Positions 9,598-17,707 of a DNA stretch of 64,000 nt are shown here, in pieces; positions within the stretch are counted from its first letter, which is position 1, and each line of letters begins with the position of its first letter. The stretch spans positions 3,844,001 to 3,908,000 of the forward strand of contig NZ_JANADR010000001.1 in NCBI RefSeq assembly GCF_024199925.1, written 5' to 3'. The notes beneath the pieces are model-generated. The model saw nothing but the letters and a program-made list of their open reading frames with translations, was not told the DNA's origin and did no database searches. This DNA is from Bradyrhizobium sp. CCGUVB1N3 (lineage in GTDB: Bacteria > Pseudomonadota > Alphaproteobacteria > Rhizobiales > Xanthobacteraceae). A program made the translations under genes and the position numbers.

Positions 9598-9948
9598 TTG
9601 GGGGCGCACAGCGCTCCCAATCCGGACCGATATGCCTATACCAACCGTGTGCTTGGCAACGGCTGCGACACCCGCGCCGTGGACCGCAAGGCTCGGGAAA
9701 GCCGCGTGCAGACCGGGCTGCGTGGGCGCATGATGCGCCGCCGACGCCATGCGCGCCTGTACGCAGGAAACCAATCGGCTCAACCGCCAGCGCCGAAGCT
9801 CGTCGGAATCCACCCCGCCGCGAGCTTGCCGAAGCCGCGAGAGCCAGCGCGGAGATCGTGCGCGTCCTCGAGCAAGGCGGTTGGCATCGCCCTGTCCGAC
9901 CGGCTGACCGATCTCGAGGCCAAACAGGACAGTCTCACCGCCCGCTGA
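9598..9948 (+). pseudogene. C-terminal remnant of a large serine recombinase, frameshifted
   Basis: Pieces of the zinc-ribbon and coiled-coil end of a large serine recombinase can be read across three frames. In the first frame TNRVLGNGCDTRAVDRKA and GLRGRMM fit the ribbon region, then another frame gives QETNRLNRQRR. A further frame gives ELAEAARASAEIVRVLEQGG, and the first frame resumes with DRLTDLEAKQDSLTAR before the stop at 9946-9948. At least two frameshifts separate these blocks, and the catalytic resolvase domain is absent. It is probably the decayed recombinase of the tra-bearing element. The identification rests on remembered family sequence. Confidence 0.6.
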
Positions 9949-9998
9949 GGGGACGCCATGGCGTAGCACAGCGCAAACTTGGGCTGTTCATTTACGCC

Positions 9999-10346
9999 AT
10001 GACGCGTGGCACAATGCGTACCATGCCTCACCCTCGCAAAGCCCATGACCAGGTTTCGACGAACAAGGCCGTGTCGAGTGTGGACAACGATAAGAGCACC
10101 GGAGTTGATCCGATAGATCCTTCGGCCCTCGGTTTTACGAAAGTAGCGTACGCGGTCGACGAGACACTTGAGTTGCTCAGTATCGGTCGCACTGCGCTGT
10201 ACGCAGCGATCAAACGAGGTGACCTCAAACGCGTCAAATTCGGCAAGAAGACGTTGTTTTATGCTGCCGACCTTGCCGCGTTTCTGGCACGGCTCCGTCA
10301 CCTGAGCGAATCGGATGAGAGCCGGCTTTATCGCGGGCCTCGCTAG
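9999..10346 (+). CDS. excisionase-like helix-turn-helix protein
   Basis: A 115-residue protein whose second half is a MerR/excisionase-type HTH: VAYAVDETLELLSIGRTALY, then AIKRGDLKRVKFGKKTLFYA, then DLAAFLARL. This is the layout of small DNA-binding helpers of integrases. Starts are possible at 9999, 10014 and 10023. The first ~45 residues are polar and have no motif. It stands alone after the recombinase remnant, so its partner integrase is missing here. Confidence 0.65.
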   Translation: MTRGTMRTMPHPRKAHDQVSTNKAVSSVDNDKSTGVDPIDPSALGFTKVAYAVDETLELLSIGRTALYAAIKRGDLKRVKFGKKTLFYAADLAAFLARLRHLSESDESRLYRGPR

Positions 10347-10720
10347 AGCCCGCCGCGCCAGCGACAATCGACCGGCTCGTGCCGGAGTAACCTCAAAAAC
10401 ACTTTCCCGACCGATAGCGATCGAGCTACCTTCGTAGTTCGATCGGACGCGATGGGACGACCAGAGCGCGGCTGGCGAGTGCGTGTAGGGGGGCGGCGGC
10501 CCGATCTTCTTCCCCTTGGCAACTTCGTTGGTATCTTTGTTGGTACTCGCTGAATCAACATCTTGATAAGATCAAGAAATCCCTCAAGAAAAGCAGCTTC
10601 ATATGACGGCTGCCGGGCCCACCAGCAAATCAATGCGTTTGGTCGCGCGGTCCAAACAAACCAAGACACGACTGCAGAAAATGCGAGGCGCGCTCGACTA
10701 CTGAGCGCGCCAAGACGTCA
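10347..10720. other. 374-bp intergenic stretch, possible right edge of the tra block
   Basis: No supported gene. It contains the near-direct repeat TTGGTATC/TTGGTACT around 10530-10548 and an A+T-richer patch, then the 3' end of the minus-strand hydrolase gene. An element boundary is possible but I see no duplicated att sequence. Confidence 0.3.
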
Positions 10721-11500
10721 CTACTTTGGCGCGTCTGCCGTAGCTGCGAGGATCACTTTTGCAACTTCGGCTGGCTGTGAAATCTGTGGCGTGTGCCCGG
10801 CCGGCAAGCTCACAACATGAGCCGAGATCTTCTTGGCCATCGCCTTCTGCAGAGCCGGCTGAATCATGTGGTCCTGCTCGCTCACCACATACCACGAAGG
10901 TTTCGCCTTCCAGGCAGCTGCGGTAACCTTCTCCTCGAAGTTCTTTCCGCGCACCGGGCCTTGTGTGGCGGCCATCAGCCGGGTTTGATCAGCCGGAACG
11001 TCTTGGGCGAGGTGTTTCGCCACTCCCTCAAGGCTGAGCGTCAGGAACCCCTCCTTGTCCGCGAGAATGTGCTCGAAGCCGGACGGTGTCGGGTAGTCTT
11101 TCGACACGTCCGCTACTGACTGCCCTTCGGACGGAGCGAACGCAGCGACGTAGACAAGCGATTTGACGCGCTCGTGCTGACCAGCCTCCGTGATGACGAC
11201 GCCACCCCACGAGTGTCCCACCAGAACGACGGGTCCGGTCTGCTTGTCGAGCATGCGCCGCGTGGTCGCAACATCGTCGGCCAGGGAGGTCAGCGGGTTC
11301 TGCACGGACACGACCGTCAGCCCTTTTTCTTGAAGCAAGGGAATGACCTTGTTCCACGCCGAACCGTCGGCAAACGCGCCGTGGACAAGCACCACCGTGG
11401 GCTTCTGCGCATCGGGGATTTCAGAGGAAGCTCCCGTAGAAGCTAGAGCCGCGCCGCCCATAGCGGCAGCAAAGACGGCTCTCTGTGTAAATGATCGCAT
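10721..11500 (-). CDS. exported alpha/beta hydrolase (EstC/salicylate-esterase-like)
   Basis: A 259-residue alpha/beta hydrolase with an N-terminal signal peptide (MRSFTQRAVFAAAMGGAALA, cleavage likely after ASTGASS). Key motifs are VLVHGAFADGSAWNKV (oxyanion hole), the nucleophile elbow VGHSWGG, and the late histidine in LPAGHTPQIS. The acid is probably in SEQDH. This small family includes methyl-ester hydrolases and general esterases. The ATG at 11500 fits a signal peptide; further upstream codons are unlikely. It is divergent from a LysR gene 135 bases away, a typical regulator-target pair. Confidence 0.85.
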   Translation of the reverse strand: MRSFTQRAVFAAAMGGAALASTGASSEIPDAQKPTVVLVHGAFADGSAWNKVIPLLQEKGLTVVSVQNPLTSLADDVATTRRMLDKQTGPVVLVGHSWGGVVITEAGQHERVKSLVYVAAFAPSEGQSVADVSKDYPTPSGFEHILADKEGFLTLSLEGVAKHLAQDVPADQTRLMAATQGPVRGKNFEEKVTAAAWKAKPSWYVVSEQDHMIQPALQKAMAKKISAHVVSLPAGHTPQISQPAEVAKVILAATADAPK

Positions 11501-11616
11501 TGGACTTTCTTCCGGGTGTGAGCTGGCCGAGGCCAGCGGAGGGCATAGTGCCGGTTGCAACGTCATCACCGTAGGATATAAAACAAAGCGAGATAAATTG
11601 GCGAAACTATAGATAC

Positions 11617-11631
11617 AACAAACGGTTTGTT
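11617..11631. promoter_or_regulatory. perfect inverted repeat before the LysR start
   Basis: AACAAAC-G-GTTTGTT is a perfect 7-bp inverted repeat with a 1-base centre that ends five bases before the LysR ATG at 11636. It overlaps where the ribosome binding site would be, so it could be an autoregulatory operator or an mRNA hairpin. It sits in the hydrolase/LysR divergent gap. Confidence 0.45.
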
Positions 11632-11635
11632 TCAA

Positions 11636-12541
11636 ATGGATCGATTGGCATGCATGCGAGCTTTTGTAAGCGCGGTCGAACTCGGCTCCATTTCTGCTGC
11701 CGCTGCGGAACTTGACTTGTCCTCGCAGCTGGCGGGCAAGCAAATACGGGTCCTAGAGCACGGCCTGGGAATCAAGCTGCTGAACCGCACGACCCGTCGG
11801 CAGAGTCTGACCGATGGCGGTCGCGTGTTCTACGAGCGGGCGAAGAACATCTTGGCGGAAATGGAGGCGGCCGAAGCGCTGATCGCCGAAACCCGCTCGA
11901 CACCACGCGGACGACTTCGAATCAGCGCGCCCATTACTTTCGGAAGTCACGCGCTGGCACCTGAAATCCCGGCATACCTGAAGCAACATCCGGAGGTGTC
12001 CGTGGACGTCAGTCTTACCAATCGGACCGTCGATCTGGTGGACGAGGGCTTCGATGTCGTTTTCCGCACCGGACCACTTTCAGACAGCACATTGCTGGCG
12101 CGACATCTGGCCTCGCTTCGAATGGTTCTTTGCGCGGCACCAGACTATCTCAAATCAGCGAAAAAACTGCGCAAACCAGAGGATCTGCAACACCACGAAT
12201 GCCTCGTATTTTCGCACACGTCGCTTCGCACGCAGTGGTCGTTCGAGGGACCGCACGGTCGGGAGACCGTCCCGATCACGGGCAGATTCTCCACCGATAG
12301 CGGCGAAGCGCTTCGTGCAGCTGCCGTGGCAGGTATGGGTGTGCTTCTGCAGCCGCACGAACTCGTGGCCGAAGAGATCAAGGCGGGGCGCCTCGTAAGG
12401 CTCTTGCCAAAATACGAGCCCCCTGCCCGTCCGTTGCACGCGATGTATGCCCCCGATAGACGAATGACACCGAAGCTGCGTAGCTTCCTGGACTATGCAG
12501 TTCAGAGGTTCGGCGTGAAGCAGCAGAGTGCTGATGCGTAA
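11636..12541 (+). CDS. LysR family transcriptional regulator
   Basis: A 301-residue LysR regulator of the subgroup whose ligand domain starts GRLRISAPITFG. The N-terminal winged helix reads MRAFVSAVELGSISAAAAEL, then IRVLEHGLGIKLLNRTTRR. I chose ATG at 11636; a TTG at 11627 is also in frame but lies inside the inverted repeat. It is divergent from the exported hydrolase gene, which is its likely target. The ligand is unknown. Confidence 0.9.
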   Translation: MDRLACMRAFVSAVELGSISAAAAELDLSSQLAGKQIRVLEHGLGIKLLNRTTRRQSLTDGGRVFYERAKNILAEMEAAEALIAETRSTPRGRLRISAPITFGSHALAPEIPAYLKQHPEVSVDVSLTNRTVDLVDEGFDVVFRTGPLSDSTLLARHLASLRMVLCAAPDYLKSAKKLRKPEDLQHHECLVFSHTSLRTQWSFEGPHGRETVPITGRFSTDSGEALRAAAVAGMGVLLQPHELVAEEIKAGRLVRLLPKYEPPARPLHAMYAPDRRMTPKLRSFLDYAVQRFGVKQQSADA

Positions 12542-12647
12542 GCATCGCGATTACGATGACAGCGGACTCAACGACTCCGCCGCTTTCGCAGGCTCGAAGG
12601 CTCACGAATGAAGCGCACCCTACTTTCCAGCCCCTCGCGCAGGCCCC

Positions 12648-13445
12648 TCAATCCTCGACCCGGTACAGCCGCCATCGCTCCGGCACGCCTTTGAGCTGGT
12701 GAACGCCGTGATCCCTGAAGCGAATTTGGGACTGCGACACGAGCAGGTCCTTGACCGCGCTCGAGACCAGGACTTCGCCGGCGCGCGCTTTCGCGGCGAC
12801 GCGCGTGCCGATGTGAAAGGCGAGACCGACCATCTCGCCCCCGCTCACCGTGTACTCGCCCACATGCAGCCCTACCCTGATCTCGAGCCCGAGCGTGCGC
12901 ACGGCCTTTTGGATCGCGGTCGCGCAACTGATACCGGCAGCCGGCGCCTTGAACGTCGCCAGCACGCCGTCCCCCGTCGTCACGACTTCCTTTCCGCGCG
13001 AGGTCTTCAGCTCCTTGCGCACGGCTGCGTAATAGTGGCCCATCACCTTCGTCCAACGCGCATCGCCGAGCTTCGCGGCCTTTTCGGTGGAGCGGACGAT
13101 ATCGACGATCAGGATCGTGGCGAGTGCCTGCTTGAGCGCGGTAGTGCGCTCGGCAGATCGGCGCCGGAGCGCAATAGGTCCGGTCAGCGGCTGATAGCGA
13201 TGGTTGCGGCGCCGCGCGATTGCGGCTTTTGCATAGTCCTGGGCACGCTGCGCCGTACCGCAACGAACTGTTTTCTCCCGCGGCGGAAGCGCCCAGTAAA
13301 CCTTCCGCCCATCTCCGGCGCCATGGACCTCCACGGCGCCCCACTTCAGGAAGACCGCCGAGCCAACGCGCCGAACACACCACGCCTTCGACGTGTATCC
13401 GGAAACGTTCGACTGATGGAGACCGATGCGAAGGAATTTTGGCAT
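12648..13445 (-). CDS. class III adenylate/guanylate cyclase with WGR-like N-terminus
   Basis: A 265-residue protein. Residues ~1-85 (AWCVRRVGSAVFLKWGAVEV, then GRKVYWALPPREK) resemble a WGR-type domain. The C-terminal part is a class III cyclase: ATILIVDIVRSTEKAA gives the first metal Asp, TTGDGVLATF the second, and RVGLHVGEYTVSGGE is typical. In the catalytic loop the usual Asn position is His (GLAFHIGTRVAAKA), a variant met in rhizobial cyclases of unproven activity. The start was set at ATG 13445; longer starts would add a disordered stretch. It converges with the LysR gene. Confidence 0.75.
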   Translation of the reverse strand: MPKFLRIGLHQSNVSGYTSKAWCVRRVGSAVFLKWGAVEVHGAGDGRKVYWALPPREKTVRCGTAQRAQDYAKAAIARRRNHRYQPLTGPIALRRRSAERTTALKQALATILIVDIVRSTEKAAKLGDARWTKVMGHYYAAVRKELKTSRGKEVVTTGDGVLATFKAPAAGISCATAIQKAVRTLGLEIRVGLHVGEYTVSGGEMVGLAFHIGTRVAAKARAGEVLVSSAVKDLLVSQSQIRFRDHGVHQLKGVPERWRLYRVED

Positions 13446-13690
13446 GAACGTGCGGCCGATTGAATGACCGTATGGGCCTACCTGGGGCAAAGCGTAGTCA
13501 TACATTCCCGCGTTGGCAACAGCACTCCTGATCAACGATTTGGCCAACGGCTCTCGCGTCATCCAATTGACACGGGCCTCGCTTGTCGGCACGGTTTGTG
13601 TCCACGAACATGCGGGAACCGATTTGCAGCCCCGAGGGGCGTCCTGCGACGCTGCGGTTTGCGCATCGGCGCAACTGCTGAAGTTGACAG

Positions 13691-14446
13691 ATGGCTCCAT
13701 CGAGAACGGATATCGGCCGGCTTGATCTGCGAATGGAGCGTGATCCGTTGCACGCCGCCGCTCATCCGCCGGCGGAGGATCACGTTCACCCGGCCCGCGA
13801 GGCCTCCGCCGCGTCATCCACCCACTTCGGTTCCGGGGGAGACGAGCCGGACGACATGACCGCCTTTGCCAAATGGGTGGCGCGAGGACGCAGCATCTGG
13901 CGCAGGCATCTCCAGCGCGATCAGGCCCCGGAGGCAACCGGGCGGCCGAGAGGAAACGTCGAGCGCTGGTTGCTCGCATTGCTGAGCGTCGTCGTCATCG
14001 TGAGCTGCGCTTGCGTGACCATCGTCTTCACCCAGGTCAGGTCGCTCAAGGCGGAGATCACAACGCTGCAACGCGAGATCATCGCGCTCAAGCTGCACGT
14101 CGCCAGGCTCGATCAGATCGCAAGCGTCAACGAGGCACGCGACAGGCCAAGCAGCGAAACGCCCAAGCCGCCGGCGGAGCCTCGTCCTGACCAGGGCCCG
14201 CTCATCCTGTCGCGCGAAGAGATTCAGCTGATCAGAGACTTCATCAAGCCTGCCCCAATTACGGGTTCCACGACCGAGCCGATCAAGGTCGGCGATCCCG
14301 TCGCGGGAGACACCATTCCCTTCCCTTCTCCAATCACGGAGAAGGTGCGGAGACTGCTTGGCGCGAGATTTACCATCCGCAACGGCATCATCGTGATTAC
14401 CCGGAACGGTAGCCGCCAGGCTGACGCCGTCATCGGGCCCAATTGA
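13691..14446 (+). CDS. hypothetical single-pass membrane protein with coiled coil
   Basis: The reading frame allows 251 residues; the true start may be ATG at 13691, 13733 or 13856. One membrane helix (WLLALLSVVVIVSCACVTIV, about residue 92-112 of the longest form) is followed by a coiled coil (VRSLKAEITTLQREIIALKL), a proline-rich linker and a C-terminal domain beginning LSREEIQLIRDFIKPAP. I recall similar C-terminal domains in other Bradyrhizobium proteins of unknown function. The 245 bases before it hold no gene. Confidence 0.6.
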   Translation: MAPSRTDIGRLDLRMERDPLHAAAHPPAEDHVHPAREASAASSTHFGSGGDEPDDMTAFAKWVARGRSIWRRHLQRDQAPEATGRPRGNVERWLLALLSVVVIVSCACVTIVFTQVRSLKAEITTLQREIIALKLHVARLDQIASVNEARDRPSSETPKPPAEPRPDQGPLILSREEIQLIRDFIKPAPITGSTTEPIKVGDPVAGDTIPFPSPITEKVRRLLGARFTIRNGIIVITRNGSRQADAVIGPN

Positions 14447-14485
14447 CGAGATGCGGCCAACACCGCTCCGCCAACATCAACCGGC

Positions 14486-15193
14486 CTATTTTACGGGTAT
14501 CCTGATTTCGCCCAGCCCCTCGATTCCTCCCGTCATCACCTGGCCCCGCTGCACGGGACCGACGCCTTCCGGCGTGCCCGTCATGATGATGTCGCCGGGC
14601 TTGAGCGTCATCGACTGCGAGCAGATCGAGATGATGTCCGGCACGGGCCAGATCAGCTTTGAGATGTCGGAGTCCTGCTTGAGCGCGCCGTCGACGGCGA
14701 GCCAGATGCGCCCGGCGTTTGGATGGCCGACCTCCGAGATTGGTCGCAGCGGGGCAATCGGCGCCGAGAGGTCGAAACCCTTGCCCCAGTCCCAGGGACG
14801 GCCCTGCTCGCGGGCCTGAAGCTGCAGATCGCGGCGCGTCAGATCGATGCCGACGCCGTAGCCCCAGACATGATCGAGCGCGCGCGCGACGGGAATGTCC
14901 GTCCCGCCCTGCCCGATCGCGACGATCAGTTCGATTTCGTAATGGAAGTTGGTGGTCTGCGGCGGATAGGGAACCGTCGTCCCGTCATCCACGACCGTGT
15001 CCGCGGGCTTCATGAAGAAGAACGGCGGCTCGCGATCGGGATCGCGCCCCATCTCGCGCGCATGCGCCGCGTAGTTGCGGCCGACGCAGATGATCCGGCG
15101 CAGCGGAAAGCGCGCCGCCACATTGTGAACCGCGACCGAGGCGTGCGGCGGCGGCGGCAGAACGAAATCGGAGTGAGTGTTGGCGTTAGGCAT
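14486..15193 (-). CDS. fumarylpyruvate hydrolase (FAH family)
   Basis: A 235-residue fumarylacetoacetate-hydrolase-fold enzyme, which splits fumarylpyruvate (or maleylpyruvate) into fumarate (or malate precursors) and pyruvate at the end of the gentisate pathway. It shows IICVGRNYAAHAREMGR near residue 35, the metal ligands in HYEIELIVAIG and GIDLTRRDLQ, and TGTPEGVGPV near the C-terminus. Its ATG overlaps the end of the gentisate dioxygenase gene by 8 bases, with GAGGA just upstream, so the two are translationally coupled. It is the last gene of the minus-strand aromatic operon. Confidence 0.88.
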   Translation of the reverse strand: MPNANTHSDFVLPPPPHASVAVHNVAARFPLRRIICVGRNYAAHAREMGRDPDREPPFFFMKPADTVVDDGTTVPYPPQTTNFHYEIELIVAIGQGGTDIPVARALDHVWGYGVGIDLTRRDLQLQAREQGRPWDWGKGFDLSAPIAPLRPISEVGHPNAGRIWLAVDGALKQDSDISKLIWPVPDIISICSQSMTLKPGDIIMTGTPEGVGPVQRGQVMTGGIEGLGEIRIPVK

Positions 15194-16262
15194 TGCCGCG
15201 GTCCTCTCGGAAAAGATGCAGGGCTTCCTGAATGGGTCGATCGGAATAGGAGAAGATCACGGCGTCGCCGTCGATCGCCTCGTGACGCACACGATGCCAG
15301 GAGGGGACGACGAAGATGTCGCGCTTGCCCCACGCGACGACGATGTCCTCGCCGGATCGCGACGAGATGACACTGCGGCCCCTGCCCTCGATCGGCACGA
15401 ACACGGTCGCGTCGGTCGAGCGGTAAGCCGCCGTTGCAAATCCCTTCGGCAGGAGCTGGATGAAGGTCGCCATGGTGGCCATGGCGTGATTGCCCGTGAT
15501 CGGGTTGGTGTAGCGCATCTTGAGACCGTGACACGCGTCCCAGGCGGCCGCGCGTCGCAGGCTTTCGAGCGCCTCGCGCGTTCGTGCATAGGGATAGTTG
15601 AACACCGGCGAGGTGCCGCCGCCGCCCCTGTGATCGACGGGAAGCAGGTTGTGGCCATAGCGGGCGTCGCTGTCGCCGACGGGACGGGTGATCGGCTGCT
15701 CGTCGACGTCGAGATGCTCGGCGAAGGATGCATCCAGCATCTGAATGACGGGAATATCGAGACCGTCCAGCCAGAACACCGGATCGGGGCTGGGGTTGCC
15801 GTGATCGTGCCAGGCCCAGGGCGGCGTGATGATGAAATCGCCCTCGTGCATGATGGTACGTTCGCCGTTCACCGCCGTGTAGGCGCCCTCGCCTTCGAGG
15901 ATGAACCGCAGCGCGGATTGAGTATGGCGGTGGGCCGGCGCAACCTCACCCGGCATGACAAGCTGCACGCCGGCATAGAGATCCGTCGTGATTTTCGACT
16001 GGCCGCGAAGACCGGGATTTTCGAGGACCAGGACCCTCCGCTCCGCCTCCTTGGCGGTGATGAGACTTCCGGCTTCGAGCATGTACGCGCGGATCTCATC
16101 AAAGCGCCAGGATGCGGGGCGACACGCGCTTCTCGGTTCGGGCGTCACGAGATCGGCCAGCGACAGCCACAGGGCGGTCAGGTTCTGCTTGTCGATCTTG
16201 TCATAGAATGCCCGACGTTCCGGCGTATCGGCGGTCGGGGCCATGATCGTATCGTGGGACAT
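15186..16262 (-). CDS. gentisate 1,2-dioxygenase
   Basis: A 358-residue bicupin Fe(II) enzyme that opens gentisate to maleylpyruvate. The first cupin has the metal site PAHRHTQSALRFILEGEGAY (His pair) and later WAWHDHGNP. The second cupin is around residues 260-340 (GKRDIFVVPSWHRVRHEA). The length matches known gentisate dioxygenases (about 345-370). The start is ATG at 16262 (MSHDTIM). The MFS permease gene lies 17 bases upstream, so they are co-transcribed. A 1-hydroxy-2-naphthoate or salicylate 1,2-dioxygenase is the main alternative in this family; the neighbouring hydrolase favours gentisate. Confidence 0.88.
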   Translation of the reverse strand: MSHDTIMAPTADTPERRAFYDKIDKQNLTALWLSLADLVTPEPRSACRPASWRFDEIRAYMLEAGSLITAKEAERRVLVLENPGLRGQSKITTDLYAGVQLVMPGEVAPAHRHTQSALRFILEGEGAYTAVNGERTIMHEGDFIITPPWAWHDHGNPSPDPVFWLDGLDIPVIQMLDASFAEHLDVDEQPITRPVGDSDARYGHNLLPVDHRGGGGTSPVFNYPYARTREALESLRRAAAWDACHGLKMRYTNPITGNHAMATMATFIQLLPKGFATAAYRSTDATVFVPIEGRGRSVISSRSGEDIVVAWGKRDIFVVPSWHRVRHEAIDGDAVIFSYSDRPIQEALHLFREDRGNA

Positions 16263-16279
16263 CGTTCGTCTCGCTGTGA

Positions 16280-17632
16280 TTAGTGATGAAGCGCTGCGGC
16301 CGGCACGATCGCAACCGCCGGCTCCCGTCGGCGAAGCGCGATCACCGCCAATCCCGCCAGCACGGCCGGCACTGCGGCCGCCAGAACGACGGACTGCGCA
16401 TTCCATCCGAAGCCGAGCAGAACACCGCCTGCGACCGGGCCGATGATCGAGCCGATGCGGCCCACGCCCAGTGCCCAGCCGACACCGGTGGATCGGATCT
16501 CAGTCGGATAGAGGCCGGCCGCAAGCGCGTTCATGCCGATCTGCGCCCCCACCACGCCGAACCCGGCGAGGAATGTCGAGGTCATCAGCGTCCAGACGTT
16601 GGCCGATCCAAATGCGATCCCCGCGATGAAGAGGGCCGAAGCGGAATAGGCACCGCCGAGCACCAGATACGGATCGAGCCGGTCGACGAAGCGGCCGAGA
16701 ACGATTGCGCCGACGACCCCTCCGGCGTTCAACACCGCCGTCGAGAGGATCGCGATGTTGAGCGGCAGGCCGCTCGCCTTGAGCAGCGAGGGCATCCAGT
16801 TCACCAGGAAGTACATGACGAGCAGGTTCATGAAGAACGCGATCCAGAGCAGCACCGTCATGGATGCGCGGCCTTCGCCGAGAAGCTTCGTCACCGGAAA
16901 GCCGGATGCTTTCGAACCATGCATGACATAGCGGCTCGCCGCCGAAGGCGAGATGGCCGGATCGAGCCTGACGAGCAAGCTTGCGATCTGCTCGTCTGCA
17001 ACGTCGCGCGTCATCAGATAGCGGATCGATTCGGGCAACCAGACGAGCAGCACGATCAGGGTGACAAGAGGAAGCACGCCGCCCACGACAAAGACCGCTT
17101 GCCAGCCGAGCGCACCGATCAGAGGCGCGCTGATCACGCCGCCGATCGTCGATCCCAGCGGAAAGCCGCAGAACATGATGGCGATGAGCAGCGCGCGCAT
17201 CCGCTTCGGCGCGTATTCGCTGGTCAGCGCGATGATGTTGGGCATCGCACCGCCGAGGCCAAGGCCCGTCAGGAAGCGGTAGACCAGCAGCTCGTTCAGC
17301 GTGGTCGCGCGCGCCGTGCCGAGCGCGAAGATGCCGAACAGCAGCACCGAGAGCAGGATCACGGATTTCCGACCGAAACGATCCGCCGCCGGGCTCAGCA
17401 CGAAAGCACCGACCGTGAGGCCGGCCAGGCCCGCACCGAAGATCGGACCGAAGCCGGCCATGGCGATCCCCCATTGCTCGGCGATGACGGGCGCGACATA
17501 GGCGATCGCCTGCGTATCGAAACCGTCGAGCAGCGCGATCCACGCGCAGAGAACGAGGATCAGAAGCTGGAGGCGTCCGAACCGCGCCTCTTCGATGACC
17601 TCGGTAACGTCTATGATATTCGCAGCAGACAT
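16280..17632 (-). CDS. MFS transporter, aromatic acid:H+ symporter family
   Basis: A 450-residue inner-membrane permease with twelve predicted helices. The AAHS signature DGFDTQAIAYVAPVIAEQWG is in helix 1, and the MFS motif GRKSVILLSVLLFG follows after DRF in the first cytoplasmic loop. PcaK, BenK and gentisate or 3-hydroxybenzoate carriers belong here. It is encoded between the CoA ligase and the ring-cleavage dioxygenase and probably imports the pathway substrate. GTG at 17635 precedes the ATG at 17632. Confidence 0.88.
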   Translation of the reverse strand: MSAANIIDVTEVIEEARFGRLQLLILVLCAWIALLDGFDTQAIAYVAPVIAEQWGIAMAGFGPIFGAGLAGLTVGAFVLSPAADRFGRKSVILLSVLLFGIFALGTARATTLNELLVYRFLTGLGLGGAMPNIIALTSEYAPKRMRALLIAIMFCGFPLGSTIGGVISAPLIGALGWQAVFVVGGVLPLVTLIVLLVWLPESIRYLMTRDVADEQIASLLVRLDPAISPSAASRYVMHGSKASGFPVTKLLGEGRASMTVLLWIAFFMNLLVMYFLVNWMPSLLKASGLPLNIAILSTAVLNAGGVVGAIVLGRFVDRLDPYLVLGGAYSASALFIAGIAFGSANVWTLMTSTFLAGFGVVGAQIGMNALAAGLYPTEIRSTGVGWALGVGRIGSIIGPVAGGVLLGFGWNAQSVVLAAAVPAVLAGLAVIALRRREPAVAIVPAAALHH

Positions 17633-17707
17633 CACGAACTCCAGTGAGCTTGTGTTTCTAAGCCAGTGACAGTTCAGTAAGCTTTTAGAGACGGCGGGGC
17701 TGCTCGT

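Noticed and set aside
9780..10367. Minus-strand frame of 195 codons across the recombinase remnant
   Set aside because: It is antisense to the HTH gene at 9999-10346 and lacks a ribosome binding site or motif.
12568..13383. Minus-strand frame of 271 codons within the cyclase region
   Set aside because: Shifted shadow of the cyclase gene, whose own frame holds both metal aspartates.
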